A stretch of 5,589 nucleotides of DNA. It comes from Planctomycetota bacterium (GTDB taxonomy: Bacteria > Planctomycetota > Planctomycetia > Pirellulales > Lacipirellulaceae). The stretch covers positions 1 through 5,589 of the forward strand of contig JAADIN010000005.1 in the NCBI GenBank assembly GCA_013151315.1. The letters run 5' to 3'. The position numbers and the translations under genes are program-made. Below are positions 1-4,992 of this stretch, piece by piece. Position 1 is the stretch's first letter. Each line of letters starts with the position of its first letter. The notes below the pieces were generated by a model, which worked only from the letters and a program-made list of their open reading frames with translations, searched no databases and had not been told where the DNA came from.

Positions 1-428
1 TCACCTGGGAGCTCCTTCTGTTTTTGCGATGCCGCGTAACCCGGTTCCGACCAGAAACACAACAAAGCAAGGTCTACAAAGCGAACATTTTATCGCGGTC
101 CCTCAGCCTCCAAAGACCGCAGACAACGAGTACGAATTCGCGTAATTTCCATCCGCCTCGCAGTCATGCATCGACTCAGACCAGATTGCCGGTGGAGTCT
201 GCACACAACAAATAGCCAGGATTTCGCCTCCAAAACCACCATCGGTGACAAACCTTGATGGTTGTACCGTTTCGCCGGCGCAAGGTTCGTTCGCTCCTCG
301 CCCAGCGACGAAGGCTCCTCTAGAGAAGAAGGCGTTTCATGCCGGATAACCCGCAAGGTTTTCCCAGTTTCCGTGCCACAACCGTGAGGGCCGAACAGAC
401 GAGGGAAGAGAACACGTAATTCACGGTG
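1..428. other. Region without a supported gene
   Basis: These 428 bases lie downstream of the DUF4190-like gene. Short open frames exist (plus strand 24-215, minus strand 90-356), but their translations are rich in Arg, Ser, Thr and His, have no domain-like pattern and lack ribosome binding sites. No tRNA-like T-arm, phage or insertion-sequence signature was seen. The stretch contains the imperfect direct repeat at 268-360. It also holds inverted repeats 235-243/257-265 (one mismatch), 251-257/281-287 (AACCTTG/CAAGGTT) and 381-387/421-427 (ACCGTGA/TCACGGT). None is followed by a T-run in the direction needed for a clear terminator of the gene ending at 429. Confidence 0.6.
268..360. repeat. 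Imperfect direct repeat in the gene-free left end
   Basis: Bases 268-287 consist of three blocks, CGTTTC, GCCGG and CGCAAGGTT. The same blocks recur in the same order at 333-360, separated by two inserts of two and six bases. All 20 bases of the first copy are thus found collinearly in the second. The origin is unknown and chance is not excluded for such short blocks. Confidence 0.4.
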
Positions 429-1190
429 CTAGGGAAGAGCCACATCCTCGGTCTTCCACGTCTCAACAAGCCAAACTGCGGGGCTGCGGCCTGTCTTCAC
501 GAGACTCAACATGAACAAAGAGTCTTGGGCCTCAGCATCTGAAAATTTGGCATCTGAAAATTTGAAATCCGGAAATTTGAAATACAGCACCGCGCGGGGC
601 TTGGGCAAATCGACCACCTGATTTCCCTCGCTCTGGAAAATGGTCTCTTTTCCACGCTGATGCATTTCCATCAACGTGACCGCGAGCGGATCTCGAAGGA
701 GCTGAGCATTGCCAAGCTCGGCCTTGAAAATAGGAACCGTGGCAATAGGAACCATGGCGTCGCCCTCGTCTGGAGTGCGAAGCTTTGATATCGCCGCACT
801 TGTCATCAAGCCTAACGCCTCTTCCGCCTGTCCACGGGCCAACATCGACAGCCATTGCTCGGCGATCTCATTTGCCTGACGGCGCAAGATCTCTACACGA
901 ATCTGGGTTCTTGTCACCGAAGCAACGCCAAAAACTATCGCGAGCACCAATCCGCAGTAAGCGAGCCGCGTACCCAGTAGCCTCCCTTCAGAACCCTTGA
1001 TTCTTGCCAAAGCCCACAAAGCAACAGCAAACACAAACCCGGGCACCACCGCAAGAAGCGGCGAAAAGAACGCGATCGGCGAAAGCAGTCCAAGCACCAA
1101 TGCCACGACGGCCGAGGTGCTCAGCGATTGGTATTGCCCAAGCTCATCGGCGTCGTACGAGCTTTCCGATTCTGTTGTCAAATCGGTCAT
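429..1190 (-). CDS. DUF4190-like membrane protein of unknown function
   Basis: This 253-residue protein begins with a polar, acidic cytoplasmic-type N-terminus (1-25). Next is a hydrophobic block (about 26-62) that could hold two helices, a short basic/glycine loop (ARIKGSEGRLLGTR, 62-75) and a further helix (about 76-94). The order of two helices, a loop with Gly and Arg, then a LAYCGLVLAIVFG helix matches DUF4190-type domains, which are common at the N-terminus of otherwise variable membrane proteins. From about 100 a soluble region follows: a helical stretch to about 143 (EIAEQWLSMLARGQAEEALGL), then a more β-like part ending in VWLVETWKTEDVALP. This resembles layouts in which a soluble domain is held at the membrane, but I do not recognise that domain. 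Residues 205-219 contain three KFxDx repeats. The ATG at 1190 has no Shine-Dalgarno sequence. The gene follows the CvpA-like gene on the same strand; function is unknown. Confidence 0.8.
   Translation of the reverse strand: MTDLTTESESSYDADELGQYQSLSTSAVVALVLGLLSPIAFFSPLLAVVPGFVFAVALWALARIKGSEGRLLGTRLAYCGLVLAIVFGVASVTRTQIRVEILRRQANEIAEQWLSMLARGQAEEALGLMTSAAISKLRTPDEGDAMVPIATVPIFKAELGNAQLLRDPLAVTLMEMHQRGKETIFQSEGNQVVDLPKPRAVLYFKFPDFKFSDAKFSDAEAQDSLFMLSLVKTGRSPAVWLVETWKTEDVALP
535..579. repeat. Three-unit 15-bp in-frame tandem repeat inside the DUF4190-like gene
   Basis: Units at 535-549 and 550-564 are identical (GCATCTGAAAATTTG); the unit at 565-579 matches at 11 of 15 positions. As 15 is a multiple of three, the reading frame is kept and the protein shows KFPDF, KFSDA, KFSDA at residues 205-219. 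The identity of two units suggests a recent duplication. It lies in the soluble C-terminal part. Confidence 0.85.
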
Positions 1191-1210
1191 AGTCGAATCG
1201 TGTCGAAGGG

Positions 1211-1243
1211 AGAAAAGTGCGACAAGGCCCGTGGCAGCCTGTC
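1211..1243 (-). terminator. Weak hairpin with T-rich tail between the CvpA-like and DUF4190-like genes
   Basis: On the minus strand GACAGGC (1243-1237) pairs with GCCTTGTC (1228-1221), giving seven base pairs with one bulged T and an eight-base loop. Three bases later comes CTTTTCT. It starts 19 bases after the stop of the CvpA-like gene and ends about 20 bases before the next ATG. It could be a weak terminator or attenuator, but the T-run is short and offset. Confidence 0.25.
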
Positions 1244-1262
1244 AAACCAAAATAGCATTTCA

Positions 1263-1787
1263 TCACTTGCCGAGGAATGGGCTCTCTGCCGCTTCGCCTT
1301 TTGCAAAACTCTTGACGACTCCTCGAAAGGGGACTCGTGCATACTTAAACGTCGTCTTCTGCCAATCGGACGCATCGCTGAAAGACCATTCTCCCGCCTG
1401 GATAGGCACCCGCTCCAAAGTGAATGCGGTAAAGCTGGTCAACATGATTGCCACCATGAGACCCATGAGAGGCCCTGTCACCTTATCAAGCACGGGGAGA
1501 AACCTCATCTTGACGCGAGAAGAACTGCTGGTCACCCAATGCATGACCGTCACCGAGATGGCAAACACACCCCAAATGCAGGCGAAGACAAAAAACCACG
1601 CAAACTCAGGAGGCTTTCCCGACTGTTCCAAAATAAAGTTGCCAAGCGGGACCCCTCCGAAAATCCCCAAGAGCCCTGCTAACATAACATTGAGCAAGGC
1701 AATCGTGTTGTTCCAAAGCCCTTCGTTGACGGTCATCGCGACCGCAGCAAAGAACAAAAATCCGAGCATCACTGTGAGGTAGAGCAT
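1263..1787 (-). CDS. Small four-helix membrane protein, CvpA-like
   Basis: This is a 174-residue, very hydrophobic protein with likely membrane helices at about 1-20, 28-53, 62-86 and 105-124, and a polar C-terminal tail of about 50 residues. The spacing of helices, the glycine-rich second helix (LAGLLGIFGGVPLG, 36-49) and the motif LDKVTGPLMGLMVAI (100-114, with Asp101, Gly105 and Gly109) resemble the CvpA/colicin V production family. That motif corresponds to the family's LDrllGxxxGlxkG segment. CvpA proteins sit in the inner membrane and are linked to envelope stress and colicin V export in enterobacteria; the biochemical role is not settled. The assignment is by pattern only, and an unrelated four-helix protein is possible. 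The ATG at 1787 opens straight into the first helix and has no visible Shine-Dalgarno sequence; the 7-bp repeat array ends a few bases upstream. The next gene on the same strand starts 72 bases after its stop. Confidence 0.75.
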   Translation of the reverse strand: MLYLTVMLGFLFFAAVAMTVNEGLWNNTIALLNVMLAGLLGIFGGVPLGNFILEQSGKPPEFAWFFVFACIWGVFAISVTVMHWVTSSSSRVKMRFLPVLDKVTGPLMGLMVAIMLTSFTAFTLERVPIQAGEWSFSDASDWQKTTFKYARVPFRGVVKSFAKGEAAESPFLGK

Positions 1788-1796
1788 TTTATGGCT

Positions 1797-1821
1797 TTAG
1801 GTATTAGGTATTAGGTATTAG
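1797..1821. repeat. 7-bp tandem repeat, three GTATTAG units plus a partial one
   Basis: Bases 1801-1807, 1808-1814 and 1815-1821 are three identical copies of GTATTAG, preceded by a partial unit TTAG at 1797-1800 (minus strand: CTAATAC). The array fills most of the space just upstream of the CvpA-like start codon, occupying the position where a ribosome binding site would sit; no Shine-Dalgarno sequence is visible there. It is non-coding and resembles short heptameric repeats found between genes in several bacterial groups. Its function is unknown. Confidence 0.85.
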
Positions 1822-1851
1822 GAAAAAGTGGCTAACGTCAAAACTCCACTT
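1821..1851 (-). terminator. Possible rho-independent terminator after the pilB-like gene
   Basis: On the minus strand AAGTGG (1851-1846) and CCACTT (1831-1826) can form a 6-bp stem with a 14-base loop. The last T of the stem starts a run of five T. The structure starts 31 bases after the TAG stop of the pilB-like gene. The stem is short and only half GC and the loop is long, so termination may be partial or absent. Confidence 0.35.
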
Positions 1852-1864
1852 GCGCTCACTACCA

Positions 1865-1878
1865 ACGACTTACGACTT
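1865..1878. repeat. 7-bp tandem repeat, two ACGACTT units
   Basis: Two identical, adjacent copies of ACGACTT (1865-1871 and 1872-1878) lie a few bases beyond the stop of the pilB-like gene. The period of seven matches that of the unrelated array at 1797-1821 in the same short intergenic region, though the unit sequence differs. Two copies alone could be chance. Confidence 0.5.
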
Positions 1879-1882
1879 TTTA

Positions 1883-3808
1883 CTATTGCTTCAATACTCT
1901 CATCAGTTCCGGCACCGAGGTGATGCCCTTCGCAACGAGCAAGATACCTTCTTCCTGGAGCGACCGTTGACGGGAAGCTCGGGCCGCTTTCTTCAATAGG
2001 GGAAGCTTGGGCTGCTTGACGAGCAACTCGCGCATCTGATCGGTGATAACCAACAACTCGAAAACGCCAGTTCGCCCTTTATAGCCCAATCCTTGACAGG
2101 TTGTACACGGTTTGTCGATTTCCTCGCCCTTCGGCGGTCGGTAGAGCTGCTCAATCTTGCCGCCAGGGATTCCTAACTTTCGTAGCACTTCCTTCGGCGG
2201 CGTGTATGCGACCTTACAATCGGGGCACAGCAAACGGATCAACCGTTGATAAAGGACCGCCTTGACGGACGAGGCGAGCTCTTTTGCCGGAATTTTCATC
2301 TGAAGCAAACGTAGCAAGGCCTCTCCCGACTCGCGGGCACGCATGTTCGTGATGACCAAATGTTCGTCGCGCACTTCGCCCAGTAAAATCTTCGCAGACT
2401 CGACATTGACCAAATCTCGACAGACATAGACGTTGGGATAAGTGCGAATAAGTTTCGGCAGAATGGTTGCCGGCGATTCCTCGGCTGCAGAGTCAAAGGT
2501 CGTAACTTTTAGGTTTTGAATCTCTTCTTCACCATGGTTGACCTCTTCAATCGCTACAAAATCTCGCATCAAGCGGTCCGTTTCGCCGACCGAGATATTC
2601 GTGATCGTCGTCATACCATCGCCGGGCAACGACGAAAGCACAAGGAACCCCTGATCAGAAGACATCAGCTCCGACCATCGCTCCTGAAGCCCTTCTCGCA
2701 TGCCAAGGTCGTTGTAGCTGAGAAGCTTTTTCTTCTCGCCCGACAAGGTCACAATCACTCGTTCGCCCGTAGCGACTCCTTGAGTCACAAGCGGACAGAC
2801 GTAGGTCTTGCCTTGATATTTGGCTCCAAATTCGCCTGCCTGCTTTTTCTTGCGATCTTTCGCGTTGAGATTCGCAAGCGTCTTCATAACGGCCAACATG
2901 ACGTCGTTCGACTCGCGTTCGCGAGGTTCGCCCGCATGCCATACGCCGTCGATTTCGTGCCTGACATTGACCGACTGTTTCGTGAAGTCGAGCAACATAC
3001 GATCACTCCGCTTACTCTTCATTTCAACGATTATATCTTTGACAAGTAAATAGCCGGGCGAATGTCTCGCCGAAAGCAAATTCGCATTATTGGTATTGGC
3101 GTCTTCCGCGCCCAGGGCCAGCAGCTCGACCGGTGCCCCTTTCTCGTACTCGGCCTTGCGCTCGGCATCCACCTTGATGCCCACTTTGCTTCCGAGATTC
3201 GCAAAAACGTATCGCCACCACGGCGCCGTCAAAACGGTCTCGTGCGGCTCGACGTTCTTGTTGTGCACGAGTACGTAAGGAACCCAGGTGCCCAAGAAAA
3301 CCACCAACAAAATTGGCAGCTTGATGAAAACAGGCAACGGCAAGAAAAACAGGGCCAGTGCGACGAGCGCAAATGGAAAAAACAGGATTGGGTTCCACTT
3401 GTGCCAGCCAAGCTTGTGGATTTGCGTATCACGATTGACCCAATCGCCAGCGCTCACCCACATCCATAGCACCAAGAACAATAACAGCAGCTTCAGCACT
3501 AGCAAAACGCTAAAATGAAGGGTCTGAGCCTGTTCAGCAAAGACACTGGCCGTGTTGCCCTTCTCGCCTTCGGCAGAAGGCTTCTCTTGTTTGCTGTTCG
3601 CCTCTTTTTCTTGCTGTTTTTTCTTGCCCTTCCCCGCTCCGGCACCAGCGATTTCGCTTTGTGCCTCGGAGACCGCCCCCAGTTCACTAAGATTGGTCTG
3701 CGCCCAGGAAGGACTCGGCGCAAGCCAAAGCATTAGAGCCGCGAGCAAAACCGCTGAGATCGTCGAAGCTGGGATCGTCGAAAAAGGGGACTCCATCATT
3801 TGCCGCAT
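1883..3808 (-). CDS. Membrane-anchored GspE/PilB-family protein with degenerate ATPase motifs (putative pseudo-ATPase)
   Basis: The 641-residue protein has several parts. Residues 1-36 look like a signal peptide ending SPSWA|Q. Residues 37-95 are a low-complexity linker rich in Lys/Glu/Gln (GKGKKKQQEKE at 59-69). Hydrophobic helices lie at about 98-119, 139-157 and 160-181, which would put the rest in the cytoplasm. From about 250 a GspE/PilB N2 domain begins, with a remnant of the family RIDG motif (HEIDGVWH 284-291) and QGVATGERVIV (343-353). The RecA-like domain is degenerate. Walker A reads SLPGDGMTT (393-401), with Met399 for the catalytic Lys. The Asp box reads AIEEVNH (419-425). The Walker B region reads RTYPNVYVCRDLVN (455-468), with Asp465 for Glu. 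The His-box histidine is Arg490. The zinc site CPDC (528-531) / CTTC (568-571) and the GRTGVFELL segment are intact. Family membership is clear; loss of ATP hydrolysis is inferred. It may be a scaffold or regulator for the adjacent PilT or another pilus/secretion machine. A 10-bp direct repeat (3758-3767, 3773-3782) encodes the repeated STI in the signal peptide. Confidence 0.9.
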   Translation of the reverse strand: MRQMMESPFSTIPASTISAVLLAALMLWLAPSPSWAQTNLSELGAVSEAQSEIAGAGAGKGKKKQQEKEANSKQEKPSAEGEKGNTASVFAEQAQTLHFSVLLVLKLLLLFLVLWMWVSAGDWVNRDTQIHKLGWHKWNPILFFPFALVALALFFLPLPVFIKLPILLVVFLGTWVPYVLVHNKNVEPHETVLTAPWWRYVFANLGSKVGIKVDAERKAEYEKGAPVELLALGAEDANTNNANLLSARHSPGYLLVKDIIVEMKSKRSDRMLLDFTKQSVNVRHEIDGVWHAGEPRERESNDVMLAVMKTLANLNAKDRKKKQAGEFGAKYQGKTYVCPLVTQGVATGERVIVTLSGEKKKLLSYNDLGMREGLQERWSELMSSDQGFLVLSSLPGDGMTTITNISVGETDRLMRDFVAIEEVNHGEEEIQNLKVTTFDSAAEESPATILPKLIRTYPNVYVCRDLVNVESAKILLGEVRDEHLVITNMRARESGEALLRLLQMKIPAKELASSVKAVLYQRLIRLLCPDCKVAYTPPKEVLRKLGIPGGKIEQLYRPPKGEEIDKPCTTCQGLGYKGRTGVFELLVITDQMRELLVKQPKLPLLKKAARASRQRSLQEEGILLVAKGITSVPELMRVLKQ

Positions 3809-4965
3809 CAGATAATACCGCCTTGGGAAACGTCGATTCCTTTTAGTGCCATCTTCAACTCTTCGCGATTTGGCGCCACTTCTAGCGCGACTTCGCGGTC
3901 AATCAACTCTTCGTCGACCAGTTTTTTCAAACTTTGTGTGAAATTCTGCATTCCGTCTTCCGCACCAACGCGAATCGCTCCTCCCAATCGAGCATCTTCT
4001 TCTTCGAGGATTAATTTACGTACGGTCGGCGTAAACATCATGATTTCGCAGGTCGGCACACGGCCGACGCCTGGCTTGATCGACTTCAGCAACTTCTGGG
4101 CAACAATGCCCTTCATGTTCGTTGCAATCGCACTACGCAGTGCGCCGTGCATCTCCTGCGGAAAAAGGTCGAGAATACGGCCAATCGTCGAGGGAGCCGT
4201 GCTGGCGTGGATGGTTCCAAACACCAGGTGACCGGTCTCAGCGGCGTGAATAGCCGTCATAAACGTCTCCTTGTCACGCATTTCGCCGACGAGGATGATA
4301 TCGGGATCTTGACGCACCGCGTGCTTCATGCCGATCTCAAAGTCCACCACGTCCAAACCAATCTCACGTTGATTGATGAGGCACTTCTGTTCGGTAAATA
4401 CAAACTCGATTGGATCTTCCAGCGTCAGAATGTGTTTTCGGTAGCGGGCATTGATCCAGTTGAGCATCGACGCGATCGTGGTACTTTTGCCAGAACCGGT
4501 CACCCCGGCGAGCAAAATCATCCCTTGATCGTAGGTGCAAAGCCGCTCCATGGAGGGTGGCAGGTTCAGGCCCTCGAAGTCGGGAATCCAGCTGCTCACC
4601 CGCCGAGCAACCAAGCCGATATGCCCAAGCTGCTGGAGTAAATTCACCCGAAACCGCCAGTTGGTGCCGTCCACTTCGCACATGTGTGCAAAGTCGGCCC
4701 CGCCATCTTTATCGAATATCTTCCGGCTACGCTCGTTCATTAGCGGAAAGCAAAGCCGTACCATTTCTTCATCATCGACCGGCGAACGTTCCATCGGACG
4801 TATCGTACCATCGACGCGAAGCATGGGCGGTTTGCCCACTTTGAGGTGCAAGTCGCTCGCTTCAAACTTGACGCAAGCCTTAAACAGTTTGTCAACTTCC
4901 AGGTCGGTATGAGGGGCGACAAAACTGTCGTAGTCCGATTCGTCGATCGAGGATTTTGATGCCAT
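3808..4965 (-). CDS. pilT: PilT-family type IV pilus retraction ATPase
   Basis: This is a cytoplasmic hexameric ATPase of the PilT/PilU type, which powers pilus retraction at the base of type IV pili. From the ATG at 4965 it has 385 residues. The N-terminal PAS-like domain carries EASDLHLKVGKPPMLRVDG (35-53). Then come Walker A GVTGSGKS (154-161, Lys160), the Asp box LTLEDPIEF (180-188), Walker B RQDPDIILVGEMRD (218-231, Glu228) and the His box TGHLVFGTIH (244-253). All ATPase residues are canonical. The family AIRNLIRE motif reads TVRKLILE (314-321), followed by the PilT-like AIRVG...GMQ. There is no CxxC zinc site, unlike PilB/GspE. The protein is longer than typical PilT (about 345), with a roughly 25-residue acidic N-terminal tail and a C-terminal tail. 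An in-frame TTG at 4992 directly abuts the hisF stop and would add nine residues; the ATG is preferred because a weak GTGGA lies seven bases upstream. The downstream pilB-like gene overlaps by one base. A role in twitching, adhesion or DNA uptake is inferred. Confidence 0.93.
   Translation of the reverse strand: MASKSSIDESDYDSFVAPHTDLEVDKLFKACVKFEASDLHLKVGKPPMLRVDGTIRPMERSPVDDEEMVRLCFPLMNERSRKIFDKDGGADFAHMCEVDGTNWRFRVNLLQQLGHIGLVARRVSSWIPDFEGLNLPPSMERLCTYDQGMILLAGVTGSGKSTTIASMLNWINARYRKHILTLEDPIEFVFTEQKCLINQREIGLDVVDFEIGMKHAVRQDPDIILVGEMRDKETFMTAIHAAETGHLVFGTIHASTAPSTIGRILDLFPQEMHGALRSAIATNMKGIVAQKLLKSIKPGVGRVPTCEIMMFTPTVRKLILEEEDARLGGAIRVGAEDGMQNFTQSLKKLVDEELIDREVALEVAPNREELKMALKGIDVSQGGII
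3818..3824 (-). promoter_or_regulatory. Probable ribosome binding site for the pilB-like gene
   Basis: Read on the minus strand this is AAGGCGG, one mismatch from AAGGAGG. It ends nine bases before the ATG at 3808-3806 and lies inside the last codons of pilT. Together with the TGATG stop/start overlap it supports this start over the in-frame ATGs at codons 4 and 5, and suggests translational coupling. The other genes here have much weaker or no such site. Confidence 0.45.
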
Positions 4966-4992
4966 AATATTTTCCACTGCGTTGGGTCGCAA

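Noticed and set aside
1..105. Minus-strand frame ending with a TGA exactly at position 3-1
   Set aside because: It is open for only about 33 codons after a stop at 105-103 and has no ATG; the match with the window edge is probably chance.
90..356. 88-codon minus-strand open frame in the left region
   Set aside because: The translation has no recognisable domain or membrane pattern, no ribosome binding site is visible, and it contains the repeat blocks at 268-360; judged non-coding, though a small orphan gene cannot be fully excluded.
1240..1245. Perfect TTGACA on the minus strand upstream of the DUF4190-like gene
   Set aside because: There is no TATAAT-like sequence at 16-18 bases downstream (TCGCAC), and the bases are part of the hairpin at 1221-1243.
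997..1782. 261-codon open frame on the plus strand
   Set aside because: It lies antisense to both the CvpA-like and DUF4190-like genes, crosses their intergenic gap, and its translation is rich in Ser/Thr/Lys/Pro with no domain pattern. The minus-strand products have clear membrane helices and family resemblance.
2516..3049. 177-codon open frame on the plus strand
   Set aside because: It is antisense to the conserved GspE/PilB-like domain, and its composition is typical of a mirror frame.
1883..3808. Sequencing error or frameshift as the cause of the broken ATPase motifs
   Set aside because: The frame is open over 641 codons, the family pattern continues on both sides of each motif, and the changes are separate substitutions at five different sites, not a shifted segment.
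4147..4641. 164-codon open frame on the plus strand
   Set aside because: It is antisense to the Walker and His-box region of pilT and has no independent coding signal.
3974..4965. Possibility that the 3808-4965 gene is a PilB/GspE assembly ATPase
   Set aside because: It lacks the CxxC zinc site and long N-terminal domain of PilB/GspE, and has PilT-like length and C-terminal motifs.
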